Shown here: positions 8,532 to 18,315 of the stretch, piece after piece | Layout of the letters: every line of letters starts with the position of its first letter | Position numbering within the stretch: position 1 is the stretch's first letter | DNA from: Muribaculaceae bacterium | Lineage (GTDB): Bacteria > Bacteroidota > Bacteroidia > Bacteroidales > Muribaculaceae | Direction: 5' to 3' | Assembly (NCBI GenBank): GCA_017478855.1 | Contig: JAFVCX010000036.1 | Coordinates: forward strand, 1 to 64,000 | Length of the DNA stretch: 64,000 nucleotides | Program-made: the position numbers and the translations under genes | The notes under the pieces: generated by a model | Told to the model about the DNA's origin: nothing | Seen by the model: the letters and a program-made list of their open reading frames with translations, nothing else | Databases searched by the model: none

Positions 8532-10094
8532 TTATTTGCCTAAAACAATGTTAATTAGCGTGTTCACATCATTCACATCCACGTCGCCGCTGCCGTCCAC
8601 ATTGGCGCGGCCATCATATTTGTTGCCGTCTTCTTTGCCCAGCACCACATTGATGAGGATGTTCACATCGTTCACGTCCACCTCGCCGTCGCCATTCACA
8701 TCGCCTTTCTTGGTTTGAATACCGGTCACGGTGATGGCTTGCGATGCCGGAGCCTGAGTGGTGAACTGGTTGTCGGCCTTAGGCAATGCCCACAAGCCCA
8801 AACCGTCGCCTTGGTCAAACGCGCCATAAAGGTTGCCGGCCAAGTCGAACGTCAACCCCCACACGCGATTCTTTGCCATGCCGTGAGTGATGGTGTATTT
8901 TAGTGTGAGCAGAGGCTCTCCGTCCACTGTTTCGCCCAAGTCAAACACCTTGATGGCATCATTGCTGGCCATGGCCAGCAAGGTGCCTTCCTCATTGATG
9001 GCCAGACCGCCAATCATGGAGTTACCCACCAGCACATCGTCTTCGCGGGCCGTGGCGGTGTTGAAATCTTCGGTCTTAGTGGTGGTGTTGTAGTGAATGA
9101 GTGCGGGTTGTGAGGCATTTTCCAGCCAGCGATATTGCGAAATCCACCAGCCGGTGGCATCGGGCACAATCTCGGTGCTGCCGTTCACAGCAAGGCCATT
9201 GGCATTGTCGAAAACCACTGCCGAAGGGACTTGGCCCCACGGATTGGCCAGTGAGCCGATGTTGTATTGCAGAATGGGGAATTTGCGGCCATCCACACGG
9301 TAATCTTCATCAAAGGTGTAGAGCACCGTATTATCACCCTCGCCATCAACCCAAATCGACACGATGGAACCGGCCACGGGCACACCTCCATTTGAAATCA
9401 AACCCGTTTCGTCGCGTTCTCCGGCAAAGACGAGCTTGAAATCGGCATTCAAGTCGGCCGGATTCACCTTCCACACTCCGCTGTGAGAGTCGCTCCAGTC
9501 GCACAAATAAAGGGCATCAGGAGCAACAAACACGCGCTGCGGGCTGGCAGAGCTGGCCACAAACCCGGCATTTCCCTCATAGGGGGTAGTGCCTTGATTG
9601 GTCACATCCTCGAAAGCGGCGTTAAACACATACAAGCCGTTTTTGGTGCGACTGCTGGCACTATTGCCGCTCTCAGTCACATAGATGCGGCCAAAGTAGG
9701 GGCTGTTCATATCGTTGTCCACCTTGATGCTGCGAGCCATGTAGAAGTCCATGTTCTCCTCGGTGTTCTTATCGGCGACCTTGACCGGCACGGTGGCCGT
9801 GTTGGGCGCGCCCTTAGCCGTGAGGCTCCATGCCATGTTTTCACCTTTGAGGTCACCCAAATCCACAAGGGCTGTGTTTTGCCCTTTGAGGAACTGGCCG
9901 GTGAGAGCATAAGTTTTTCCGCCCATGTTCAAGTCGACCGATGTGGCATCGGCATTGAGCGTGAACGAAATTTCATACTTGCCGTCAGCACCCTGCTTGG
10001 CGGCCAATGCGCTGGCATAGACATTGGCATTCTGCGCAACGGCTCCCATTGCGGAGCACATTGCGGTCACAAGTAGTAAATGTTTTGCCTTCAT
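8532..10094 (-). CDS. Secreted propeller-like protein with C-terminal dockerin
   Basis: Exported protein of 520 residues: signal peptide 1-20, then about 440 residues that align along their length with residues 355-795 of the amidase at 5238-7820, then a dockerin at 464-520. Shared landmarks are SFTLNADATSVD, SPYFGRIY, NGLYV, LYLCDWSDSHSGVWK, WWISQYRW, IKVFDLGETV and LWALPKA. The body has repeated blade-like strands but no catalytic motif that I recognise. It is 105 bp downstream of the lipoprotein gene, across a hairpin. It probably works as the non-catalytic companion of the amidase, for example as substrate-binding or structural surface protein. The tandem arrangement suggests the amidase arose by joining an Amidase_3 domain to a copy of this gene. 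Confidence 0.75.
   Translation of the reverse strand: MKAKHLLLVTAMCSAMGAVAQNANVYASALAAKQGADGKYEISFTLNADATSVDLNMGGKTYALTGQFLKGQNTALVDLGDLKGENMAWSLTAKGAPNTATVPVKVADKNTEENMDFYMARSIKVDNDMNSPYFGRIYVTESGNSASSRTKNGLYVFNAAFEDVTNQGTTPYEGNAGFVASSASPQRVFVAPDALYLCDWSDSHSGVWKVNPADLNADFKLVFAGERDETGLISNGGVPVAGSIVSIWVDGEGDNTVLYTFDEDYRVDGRKFPILQYNIGSLANPWGQVPSAVVFDNANGLAVNGSTEIVPDATGWWISQYRWLENASQPALIHYNTTTKTEDFNTATAREDDVLVGNSMIGGLAINEEGTLLAMASNDAIKVFDLGETVDGEPLLTLKYTITHGMAKNRVWGLTFDLAGNLYGAFDQGDGLGLWALPKADNQFTTQAPASQAITVTGIQTKKGDVNGDGEVDVNDVNILINVVLGKEDGNKYDGRANVDGSGDVDVNDVNTLINIVLGK
8535..8705 (-). repeat. Dockerin cassette, copy 2
   Basis: Encodes residues 464-520 of the propeller-like protein. It is nearly the same as the cassettes at 5241-5411 and 42756-42926. 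Relative to copy 1 the protein differs at about seven positions, mostly in the linker between the two calcium loops. Confidence 0.85.
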
Positions 10095-10143
10095 GATTCT
10101 TTCTTTTTTTGAAGAAATTATTCTTGTTCTGAAAAATCTTTCC

Positions 10144-10181
10144 GGGATGTGGGAAGCTCTTTTCAGCCGCTCCCCACTCCC
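10144..10181 (-). promoter_or_regulatory. Intra-operon hairpin between lipoprotein and downstream genes
   Basis: An imperfect but GC-rich inverted repeat (GGGA/GTGGG/AGC arms with one bulge and one mismatch) sits 18 bp past the stop of the lipoprotein gene and about 50 bp before the next start. On the minus strand a TTTTT run follows only after about 10 nt, so it is a weak terminator at best. It may lower readthrough into the propeller and amidase genes or stabilise the upstream susCD mRNA. Confidence 0.45.
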
Positions 10182-10199
10182 CGAAAGTCACTTGTAGGG

Positions 10200-11876
10200 T
10201 CACTCTTCACGTTCCGGGAACTCCACCAGCACATAGCCCGCACGGGTGGCGGCGCCCATCACGCTCAAATTACCGTTCACGATGCCCCAGCCTGTATTGG
10301 CGGCAGGAGCCGAACCATACGAGCCACCCATCTCCAACTCAAAGAGTGGCGACTTGTCCTCGGCCTCAATGAGTTTGTCGAATGCTTGGGCGGTGTTGAT
10401 GCCCTCGGCAAGACTATACACATAAAGTGTGGGAATCTGCTCGTTTTTCACCCACGAGCCCCAACGGCTGGCCGTAGCTATCAGATAGCGCTCATTGTCA
10501 TACACAATCACGCGCGCGTCGCAACAGCGAGCAGGCACCACCTCGGCGGGGATGGTGTTACCTATCTGCTTGCCGTCTTTGTCCATCAAGATGATGGGAG
10601 CCTGTGAGCTGGTGTAGACATACTCATTGGTCGTGCCCACCACGCGGTTGACGCTCGCATAGTAGCTGGCTGCCGTGGGCGGTGCCACATAGGTGGGATT
10701 GCTTATGGTGGTGAAACCCGTCACATCCAAGCGCATAATCATGGTGCCGTCTTGCGTGACGAAGAACATGTAGCCATTGCCATTCTCATCAATATCGACC
10801 GACATGTTATCGCCAAATCGTTTGGCGGCAAAGGTTTTATCGGCTTCAGTGTCACCCGTTCCATCAAGCGTAAAGACGGTTTCGCAAGGTGCCGACGAGT
10901 TGCTCCAGTGGTAAATCTTGAACGGTTCGCTCTCCTTGATGCCCACCGAGAGGTTGCAGATGTAGATGTGACCCTGCGCCAAGCGGCCCGCGCTCAGCAA
11001 GAAGGTGCCACTGCTCACACCATCCATGTTGAGGGTTCGGCCACTGGGGTTGCCGCTCTTGATGGCATCAACCGTGAGCACATAGGGATTCACGCCACCC
11101 TCACGCGACACGACCAACATCTCCTTGCCGTCATAGTCGGCACTGCGGGTGTTGTCGCTCACCCAGTCGGGCGACTGGTTGCCGCCGTCGGCCGAATAAT
11201 TCCACACGGTGGCCTTGTTGAAGTCTGCGCCAAATACGGGAATGGCCGAGAACGAGAAACGATACTCTTGGGTTTTGCCCATAAACTCCAGCTTGACGGA
11301 GCCTTTGGGATCGCGTTTCACCACGTTGTTTTCTATGTTAGAATAGATTTTGTTGGCTCGGTGCGGCAGCGACACCACTTCGGTCAGCACCACCTCGTCA
11401 AATCCTTCAGCACCCAGATAGATGGTGGAGTCCACCATGCTCACATAGCCGTCGTGCTCTGTACCATCGGGCAAACGCACGCCCACACGCTCCATGATGG
11501 GGCACTCGCTGGTAGCCACAAGGTTGAATTTCACCGTATAGGTGCTGGTGTTCTCCACATTCACCACAGTGACGGGAGCCTCTAAATTGCTGAAATCGTA
11601 GCTCTCTTTGTCGAGCTGCGCATTGAGCGACAGCTTTGAGCGGAATTTGATTTCCTCTATATTGGTTTCGGCAGGCACGTCGAAGGTGACAGTCTTGGCC
11701 TGCTCATTCACAACGCCCTCCACGGTTTCTGTGCCGGTGAGGCCCGCATTGGTCACTCGCAGCCAGTAGATGACGGTTTCACCCGAAGGGTTGTCAACGA
11801 TGGGGTCATCGCTGCATCCCATGAGTCCGCCACAGGCGGCCAGAGCCAGAATGGTATATAATATTTTCTGTTTCAT
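10200..11876 (-). CDS. SusE-position surface lipoprotein (resembles DUF4623)
   Basis: Lipoprotein of 558 residues. Residues 1-20 end in a lipobox (GGLMGC) with Cys21 as the lipidation site, followed by SDDP. The body starts with an immunoglobulin-like domain (about 30-115, with TVTFDVPAETNIEEIKF and TYTVKFNL strands). A long strand-rich part follows that resembles DUF4623 surface proteins (VWNYSADGGNQSPDW, MLVVSREGG). It is the third gene after susC and susD, where SusE/F-type substrate-binding lipoproteins usually sit, so it probably binds the locus substrate at the cell surface. No catalytic residues are recognised. The DUF4623 label is from memory and less certain than the lipoprotein call. 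Confidence 0.7.
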   Translation of the reverse strand: MKQKILYTILALAACGGLMGCSDDPIVDNPSGETVIYWLRVTNAGLTGTETVEGVVNEQAKTVTFDVPAETNIEEIKFRSKLSLNAQLDKESYDFSNLEAPVTVVNVENTSTYTVKFNLVATSECPIMERVGVRLPDGTEHDGYVSMVDSTIYLGAEGFDEVVLTEVVSLPHRANKIYSNIENNVVKRDPKGSVKLEFMGKTQEYRFSFSAIPVFGADFNKATVWNYSADGGNQSPDWVSDNTRSADYDGKEMLVVSREGGVNPYVLTVDAIKSGNPSGRTLNMDGVSSGTFLLSAGRLAQGHIYICNLSVGIKESEPFKIYHWSNSSAPCETVFTLDGTGDTEADKTFAAKRFGDNMSVDIDENGNGYMFFVTQDGTMIMRLDVTGFTTISNPTYVAPPTAASYYASVNRVVGTTNEYVYTSSQAPIILMDKDGKQIGNTIPAEVVPARCCDARVIVYDNERYLIATASRWGSWVKNEQIPTLYVYSLAEGINTAQAFDKLIEAEDKSPLFELEMGGSYGSAPAANTGWGIVNGNLSVMGAATRAGYVLVEFPEREE

Positions 11877-11904
11877 ATTGATATAGTTTTACGCAATTAG
11901 GGTT

Positions 11905-13641
11905 TTATTCCTCGCCTTCCCACTCTTTGGTCTGTGCCAAAACGTAACCGTGGTTCTTATAAAGGGTGATTTGGGCACGCGGCACAGGACGCACATAGTT
12001 TTTGGGCTGCGGAGCCTTGCGCTCGGTGCCGGTGTTGCACAGAATGAGGCCCTCGCTCGCACCATCCACGATTTTCACCTCGTCGGTGTTGGCTTTAGGA
12101 TAATCGGCAAGGCGGATGTAGGCCCCATAACGAATGTCGGGGTTGGTTTCATTGCACATATAGTCGAGTTTCTTCCAGCGTTTGAGGTCATTATAACGCA
12201 AACCCTCAAAAGCCAGTTCTACACGGCGCTCACGCCGCAATTCCCACAGCAAGGAAGGCACATCGGGGTCACGCATGGGGTCGTCGTAGGCGAGGCCGTT
12301 CACAGCCGGCTGGTTGCCTTGCATTTCGAGTGGGGGCAGGTTCACACCGGCGCGGGCACGAAGCAAGTTGATGCTCTTGTCGAGGTCAACTTGCGTAAGA
12401 GTGCCCAATTCATAGCAGGCCTCGGCATAGTTGAGCAACACCTCGGCATAGCGCAGCACGGGAGCATCGGTCACATTCTGGGCATTGCGGAATTTCAGCT
12501 CGCTGCTCAACGAATCTTTGTCGCTCATGAATTTGTGCATTGAGTAGCCCGAAGTGGAGTAGTTAAACGGCGTGCAGTCCTCACCACGAATGAAATACTT
12601 GGTGCGGAACGTTTCGGTCAGGCGACCGTCGCGGTCGGCAAAAAATTCCTCGGCCGTCGTGGGCTGCCATGCGTCGTTCAGGTAATGCACAGGCAAGCCG
12701 TTGCTGTTGAGGTAGCTTTCGAGCAATGCTTTGTTGGCGCCGGTTTGGGCCTCCTTGTTGTTATAGGTGAGCGTGCAGTGCATGAGCACACCGTCCACAT
12801 AGCTGCGATAGAAAATCACCTCTTTGTTGCTGGCGAGGTCATCGCTGGTGAAGAGCGCGTTGTAGTCATCGGTAATGGTGAATTTGCCGCTGTTCATCAC
12901 CAGCAAGGCGGCACGGCGGGCGAAGTCAATCAACTCATTGCCCAAGTTGGTGTCGATGCCATGATACTTCAAGAATGTGCCCTCACGCAGCGCATAGCGC
13001 GATGCCATGCCGGCCACCACATATCGGTTGATCTGGAGCGAGCCGTCATCGGTGCGCACGTTGTTCATGGCAAACTCAAAGTCCTCCATCATCTTGCGAT
13101 CCACCGTGGTGCGTGGGTCGCGCGGCTTGTACAGCACGTCATAGTCGGTGGCGGTCATCGTGTGGTCAAAATAAGGCACGTCGCCAAAGAGGAAGGTCAG
13201 ATCGCCATATTCGAGCGCGCGGAAGAAGCGGGCAATGCCCTTCCAGTGATTGATAGTGGCTTCGTCAAGGGCGGGCACGAGGTCGATGCTCTCAAGCATG
13301 TAGTTGGCCTTTTTCACATAACTGAAGTCCCACGAGCCATCGGTTTCGGGGATGCGGATGGGCGTGAACTCGCCCTGCGTGCGCCACGCCACGTCGTCGT
13401 TAAACGTGTCGCCATTGCCATAGCGGCTGCCGCCAATCAAGCCGCTTGTGCCATAGCCCACAAAATAGGCGGCATAAAAGCCATTGGCATAGGTGCGTAT
13501 TTGCGCTTCGTTCTGCCAGTAGTCATAATCTGGCACCACCGTGTAGGGGTCGCGCTCAAGGAAATCATTGCACGAGCCCAGCGAGAAGAGCAGTGTCAGC
13601 ATGACAGCGATTATATTATATTTTTTCATAGGAGTATTCAT
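11905..13641 (-). CDS. SusD/RagB family nutrient-binding outer membrane lipoprotein
   Basis: Surface lid of a SusCD-type importer: binds substrate and passes it to the TonB-dependent SusC partner. It has 578 residues. The N-terminal signal peptide ends in a lipobox (LLFSLGSC), followed by the NDFLERDP start typical of SusD. The C-terminal part has the family signatures LRYAEVLLNYAEACYE, INLLRARAGV and LLWELRRERRVELAFEG-LRYNDLKRW. Met1 at 13641 or Met5 at 13629 could be the start; Met5 (MKKYN) gives the more usual signal peptide. It starts 12 bp after the susC stop. In this locus the likely cargo is a peptidoglycan fragment or glycopeptide, which is inferred only from the amidase downstream. 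Confidence 0.93.
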   Translation of the reverse strand: MNTPMKKYNIIAVMLTLLFSLGSCNDFLERDPYTVVPDYDYWQNEAQIRTYANGFYAAYFVGYGTSGLIGGSRYGNGDTFNDDVAWRTQGEFTPIRIPETDGSWDFSYVKKANYMLESIDLVPALDEATINHWKGIARFFRALEYGDLTFLFGDVPYFDHTMTATDYDVLYKPRDPRTTVDRKMMEDFEFAMNNVRTDDGSLQINRYVVAGMASRYALREGTFLKYHGIDTNLGNELIDFARRAALLVMNSGKFTITDDYNALFTSDDLASNKEVIFYRSYVDGVLMHCTLTYNNKEAQTGANKALLESYLNSNGLPVHYLNDAWQPTTAEEFFADRDGRLTETFRTKYFIRGEDCTPFNYSTSGYSMHKFMSDKDSLSSELKFRNAQNVTDAPVLRYAEVLLNYAEACYELGTLTQVDLDKSINLLRARAGVNLPPLEMQGNQPAVNGLAYDDPMRDPDVPSLLWELRRERRVELAFEGLRYNDLKRWKKLDYMCNETNPDIRYGAYIRLADYPKANTDEVKIVDGASEGLILCNTGTERKAPQPKNYVRPVPRAQITLYKNHGYVLAQTKEWEGEE

Positions 13642-13653
13642 GATTAGGAGTGA

Positions 13654-16600
13654 TTAGAAAGTGACTTGCAAACCAAATGAACACGTCTTAGCATAGGGAT
13701 AGGAGCGGCCCAAGTAGTCGCCGTCGCCCGTGTCATAGCGGGTTTCGGGATCGATGGGCACACCATTCATGTGGTCAAAGGTGAGCAGATTCTCAAATGA
13801 AGCGTAGAGGCGCACCTTCTGCATAGCGGCCTTGCGGGTCCACTGGGCAGGCAGGGTGTAGCCCACGGTCACATTCTTCAAGCGGCAATAAGCCATATTG
13901 AGCAGATAACGCGACTGGCGCAAGAAGTTGCGGGCGTTGTTCGACTGGCCGTTATTGGTCAGGCGAGGATAAAAAGCATTGGTGTTCTCAGGAGTCCAGT
14001 AATCGAGCTGGTGAGTGTACCAAGCCTCCAAGTAGTTGAAGCCCGGAATCACAATCGAGCCGCTGCCCCAGAAGTCGCGTTTGCCCACACCCTGAATGAA
14101 GATGCCCAAATCCACACCCTTCCAGTCGAGGTTCAGGCGGGCGTTGTATTCATAACGCGGCGTGCTGTTGCCAATGCGCTTAAGGTCGCCGTGGTCGTTG
14201 GTGGTGCTGGAACCCGGAGTGATTTTACCGTCGCCATTCAGGTCTTTATACTTCACATCGCCGGGGCCAAAGAAGAACCAGCCGTCGGTTTCATAATAAG
14301 ACTGCGAAGCGATGCCGTCTTTCAGCACATATTTGCCGTTTTCATCCACATTGAAGTCGCTCTCTTGGAAGAGGCGGTCGGTTTCATAACCCCAAATCTC
14401 ACCATAGATTTTACCCTTGTAGATGTCGTTGATGCCATTGGCCGTAGAGCGCACTTTGGTGTACTTGATTTTATAGTCGCTCAAACCGGCCTTGATGTCC
14501 ATTTGCAGGCCATTGCCAAAGCGATGGTGGAAGTCCACGGCAAGTTCCCAACCTTTATTGGAAAGCGTGGCATAGTTCTGGCGCGGAGGATCCTGACCGA
14601 AGGTGGAGGGTAAAGCCTCGCCACTGGTGATGATGTCGCTGGTGATGCGGTTATACCAGTCGAAGGAAACGCCCAGTTTGTTGTTGAAGAAGCGCAAGTC
14701 GGTACCCAAGTCGATGGTGGTAACTTTTTCCCAAGTGAACCCATTGGCCAGCACGGCACGGGGCAAACCAAAGGAGAGTTGCTTTGCGTCGCCCACAATC
14801 CAAGTGGTTGTGGTGGGCGAGAGGGTGGGCAAGAACATGTAGTCGCCCACGTCTTGGTTGCCAATCATACCATAACTGCCGCGCAGCTTAAAGGTGCTGA
14901 ATGTGGGTTTCAGACTCTTGAAAAAGTCTTCTTCGCTCACGTTCCAGCCAGCCGAGAACGAGGGGAAAAAGCCCCAAAGCTGGTTGCGCGGGAAACGCGA
15001 CGAGCCGTCCTCGCGGGCGTTCAGCTCCAGCAGATAGCGGCCCTTGTAGTCATAGTTGACGCGGGCAAAGAAACCCACTTGGGCGTTGTGGCCATGATAG
15101 CCGGTGGCATATTGGTCGCCGGTGGCCAGCGGAATCTCCGGATATTCGAGCAGAAGCAGGTCGCGACGCTCGGCGCTGTTACCATAGTTGGTGTAGTAGT
15201 CCACGTTCATACCGGCAAAAGCGGCAAAGTTGTGGTTTTCACCAAAGGTGGTTTTGTAGCGGAAAAGGGCGTTCATCGCATGGCGGTCGCTGTTGTCGCT
15301 ACTGTTCACCACCTTGTTGTGGGTTGATGATGTCCACACTTCGTTGTTCATGCCGCTGCCGCCCCAGAAGTTCCAGCCGCCGGCTTGGCCGCCGTTGGTG
15401 CGCGTATATCGGTTCACGTGGTTATAGGTGTAGTCGGCTTCAAGGTCAAGGCCTTTCAGGATATGAACGGTGAAGCCCAAGTTGATGCGCGTGAAGTTGC
15501 TGCTCTTGCTGTTTTTATTGGCCTGCTCAATCTCAGTGATGGCGTTGTGCCAAGGAATTCCCTGATAGGTGCCATAGGGCATGATTTGCGGCCAGCGATA
15601 GAGGTAATACCACTCGTCATAGTAGCTCGAAGGGCCAAAGTAGTAAGGCGTTTCGTATTTGTAGTGCGTGAAGATGAGTTTGGTGCGGAAATCCACATAT
15701 TTGTTGACGGTCGTTTCCGAGCCAAAGGAGGCGTTGTAGCGGTTATACTTATCGGTATTCACCTTAATCACACCGTCTTCACCCAAATAACCCAAGCCCA
15801 CGTTATAGGTCGTGTTGCCCGTTGAACCGGCAATGGAGAGGTTGTGAATCTGCTGGAAAGCGCTTTTGTCGATGAAACGGTCGGGAGCGTTGAAGGAGCG
15901 GTAGAAGTACATCTTGCCGTCAATCACGTCAAAGTCGCGACCCATCACCATCTCGTCGCTCAAATTGTATTTGCCATACACGCGCTCCCACTCTTTCATG
16001 CGCTCAATCGATTCAAGGTTCCAGCTCAGGTAGCAAGAGTTGGTTTGCTCCGAGAGATTGGGATTCTGGCGCAAGCCGGCCTGCCACGACATTTCGGCGC
16101 CCTCATACGACTTAACGATTTCAGGAGTCACCGTGGGGCCGCGCCAAGAGAAGTTGTTGTTATAGTTGATGGTCATCTTATCGCCTTTCTTGGCCTTCTT
16201 GGTGGTGATGAGCACCACACCGAAAGCGGCCTTCACACCATAAATCGACGATGAAGCCGCGTCTTTGAGCACACTCACGCTCTCCACGTCGTCGGGGTTG
16301 ATGTCTTGAAGGCTACTCACCTCCACGTTATCCACCAGCACCAGTGGGGCCGAGCTGCCATTCATCGAGCCTATGATGCCTCGAATCTTGATGGTGGCAT
16401 CCTGCCCCATCTCGCCCGTGTTGCTAAACACCGTTAGGCCCGGAGCCGAGCCTTGCAGACCGCGGGTGAGGTCGGCCACCGGACGCGATGCCAGTTGCTC
16501 TGCGCCATCGATAGAGCTGACGGCACCCGTGAGGTTGATGCGCTTCTGTGTGCCATAGCCCACCACAACCACGTCGTCGAGCAGTTGCGCGTTTTCCTCC

Positions 16601-17181
16601 ATGGTCACGTTCACCGCACCCGAAGAAGTCACCGAGCGCACCACGTTGTTGCAGCCAATGTAGCGAAAAGTGAGCTTGCCGGGTTTGCTCAGTTTCAGCG
16701 TGTAGTTGCCGTCCATGTCGGTCGCGGCACCCACACCGCCCGGGCCCATCACCGATGCGCCCACCACAGGCTCGCCCTCGCTGTCCACCACACGGCCATG
16801 CACGCTGATGCTGCGGGTCGTCGTGCCGCCTTGCGTAAGCTCTTTGGTCATTTGGCGAGCTTTTTCTTGGCTGCGCGAGTTGTTGCGGTCGCTCAGCACC
16901 ACCTGCTTGTCAATCACCTGATAGGCGATGCGAGTGCCGGCAAACAGGCGGTTGAGCACTTGCTCAATGCGCTCATTGGTTGCCGTGATGGTCACTCTCT
17001 TTTTTAAGTCGGGCACAGTTTCGGCATAAAAGAAACTGTAGTCCGAGCTTTTCTCGATAGCATCGAGAGTTTGCGCAATGGTCTTGCCTTTGACGTTGAT
17101 GCTGCATTGCGCCCTTGCCGGGCACCAAGCAGCCACCACAAGCAGCAGCAAGACCAACGCTTTAGTCCAGTTGTACCTCAT
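13654..17181 (-). CDS. SusC/RagA family TonB-linked outer membrane transporter with STN domain
   Basis: TonB-dependent importer of 1175 residues. Signal peptide residues 1-24; an STN (secretin and TonB N-terminal) domain at about 25-100 (SINVKGKTIAQTLDAIEKSS); a carboxypeptidase-regulatory-like domain at about 125-195; plug domain from about 205 with the SusC signature NLTGAVSSIDG and LQGSAPGLTV; then a 22-strand-type barrel ending in the aromatic C-terminus SFGLQVTF. The STN domain is the part that contacts FecR-type anti-sigma factors, so this transporter can signal substrate arrival. That matches the fecR gene 73 bp upstream and the sigma gene before it. Substrate is unknown; see the locus-level finding. 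Confidence 0.95.
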   Translation of the reverse strand: MRYNWTKALVLLLLVVAAWCPARAQCSINVKGKTIAQTLDAIEKSSDYSFFYAETVPDLKKRVTITATNERIEQVLNRLFAGTRIAYQVIDKQVVLSDRNNSRSQEKARQMTKELTQGGTTTRSISVHGRVVDSEGEPVVGASVMGPGGVGAATDMDGNYTLKLSKPGKLTFRYIGCNNVVRSVTSSGAVNVTMEENAQLLDDVVVVGYGTQKRINLTGAVSSIDGAEQLASRPVADLTRGLQGSAPGLTVFSNTGEMGQDATIKIRGIIGSMNGSSAPLVLVDNVEVSSLQDINPDDVESVSVLKDAASSSIYGVKAAFGVVLITTKKAKKGDKMTINYNNNFSWRGPTVTPEIVKSYEGAEMSWQAGLRQNPNLSEQTNSCYLSWNLESIERMKEWERVYGKYNLSDEMVMGRDFDVIDGKMYFYRSFNAPDRFIDKSAFQQIHNLSIAGSTGNTTYNVGLGYLGEDGVIKVNTDKYNRYNASFGSETTVNKYVDFRTKLIFTHYKYETPYYFGPSSYYDEWYYLYRWPQIMPYGTYQGIPWHNAITEIEQANKNSKSSNFTRINLGFTVHILKGLDLEADYTYNHVNRYTRTNGGQAGGWNFWGGSGMNNEVWTSSTHNKVVNSSDNSDRHAMNALFRYKTTFGENHNFAAFAGMNVDYYTNYGNSAERRDLLLLEYPEIPLATGDQYATGYHGHNAQVGFFARVNYDYKGRYLLELNAREDGSSRFPRNQLWGFFPSFSAGWNVSEEDFFKSLKPTFSTFKLRGSYGMIGNQDVGDYMFLPTLSPTTTTWIVGDAKQLSFGLPRAVLANGFTWEKVTTIDLGTDLRFFNNKLGVSFDWYNRITSDIITSGEALPSTFGQDPPRQNYATLSNKGWELAVDFHHRFGNGLQMDIKAGLSDYKIKYTKVRSTANGINDIYKGKIYGEIWGYETDRLFQESDFNVDENGKYVLKDGIASQSYYETDGWFFFGPGDVKYKDLNGDGKITPGSSTTNDHGDLKRIGNSTPRYEYNARLNLDWKGVDLGIFIQGVGKRDFWGSGSIVIPGFNYLEAWYTHQLDYWTPENTNAFYPRLTNNGQSNNARNFLRQSRYLLNMAYCRLKNVTVGYTLPAQWTRKAAMQKVRLYASFENLLTFDHMNGVPIDPETRYDTGDGDYLGRSYPYAKTCSFGLQVTF

Positions 17182-17254
17182 GTTTCAATGGTTTTAATTA
17201 ATATTTGTGTTTATGTTATTCTGTTTTGGTTATCGTCGCTCAGGAAGGAATGCG

Positions 17255-18247
17255 TCAGCGTTTGGAGATGGTCACGTGGTCGCCCTGCATCGTGTAGGTC
17301 ACCGGGTAGGTCATGCTGATGAGCAAAAATATGTTGTTCAGCGAGTTGTTGCGAATGGTTCCCGTGAATCTGATTTGTTCAAGCGACGTGTCGGTGATTT
17401 CCACATCCACGCCATACATGCGCTCTATCGTGCGGCAAATGTTGGCCAGCGGCTCGCTCTCAAACACCAATTTATCACTGCGCCAGTAATTGGCCAGCAT
17501 CAGGTCGTCCACCCTGCTTTTGGCAAGTTCTTGAGAGGTAGGGTGATAAGTGGCCACCTCATAAGGTTTGAGTGTGACGCTTTGCCTGCCCTCGCTCACA
17601 CGCACGCTGCCTTGCGACAGGGTGGTGGTGACCATGCCGTCGTCATGATAGCCTTTCACATTAAATTGTGTGCCCAGCGCCCTGATGGCAAGCTCGCCAC
17701 AACGCACCACAAAGGGGTGCTCGCTATCCTTGGCCACATCGAAATAGGCTTCGCCATCGAGCGTCACGGTGCGGGTTTCACTGCCATATTGCGCGTCATA
17801 GGTGAGCCGTGTGCCGGAGTTGAGCCACACATGGGTGCCGTCGGCCAACGTGATTTGGGATTTTTGCCCGCGCTCCACCGTTATGACAACGGTGCCTGTC
17901 GGCACCGCCTGTGTGGTGGGCCTCATTAGCCACCATGCGGCAGCAACACAGATGACCGCGGCCACGGCTGCGGCCACCCATTTGAGATGGTTGCGCCAGC
18001 TTGGTCGAGGCGTGTTTTGCGGGTGTGTGACCTGCTGCACTTGTTGCCAAAGCGCGTCTTTGTCGGCAGGAGATATTTCTGCCGAAGCCTGCTCCCAATT
18101 TTGCGATAGAGCCGGCTCAAACTCGTCTTTCATCAGCAGGGCAAGCAGCTCGTCGGCCTGCGCCTGCGTGGCACTCTTGCTGACCACTTGTCTTGCAAGT
18201 TGCGACAGTTCTTGCCCGCTCAAAGGGGGTCTTTCGTCGTTGTTCAT
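17255..18247 (-). CDS. FecR family anti-sigma factor
   Basis: Inner-membrane anti-sigma regulator of 330 residues. The cytoplasmic N-terminus (about 1-88) should hold the ECF sigma factor. One membrane segment lies at about 90-108 (AAAVAAVICVAAAWWL). The periplasmic FecR domain follows (QITLADGTHVWLNSGT, TVTLDGEAYFDVAKD) and then the DUF4974-type C-terminus (LVFESEPLANICRTIERMY). It should receive the signal from the STN domain of the SusC protein encoded next. It is 119 bp downstream of the sigma gene; that gap contains an inverted repeat. Family call is firm. Confidence 0.95.
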   Translation of the reverse strand: MNNDERPPLSGQELSQLARQVVSKSATQAQADELLALLMKDEFEPALSQNWEQASAEISPADKDALWQQVQQVTHPQNTPRPSWRNHLKWVAAAVAAVICVAAAWWLMRPTTQAVPTGTVVITVERGQKSQITLADGTHVWLNSGTRLTYDAQYGSETRTVTLDGEAYFDVAKDSEHPFVVRCGELAIRALGTQFNVKGYHDDGMVTTTLSQGSVRVSEGRQSVTLKPYEVATYHPTSQELAKSRVDDLMLANYWRSDKLVFESEPLANICRTIERMYGVDVEITDTSLEQIRFTGTIRNNSLNNIFLLISMTYPVTYTMQGDHVTISKR

Positions 18248-18315
18248 CGTTTGCTCGTTAATATCATAAATGAGGAAGAGCGCGAATAGAAGGCGTTCTT
18301 CCTTACAAAATATAT

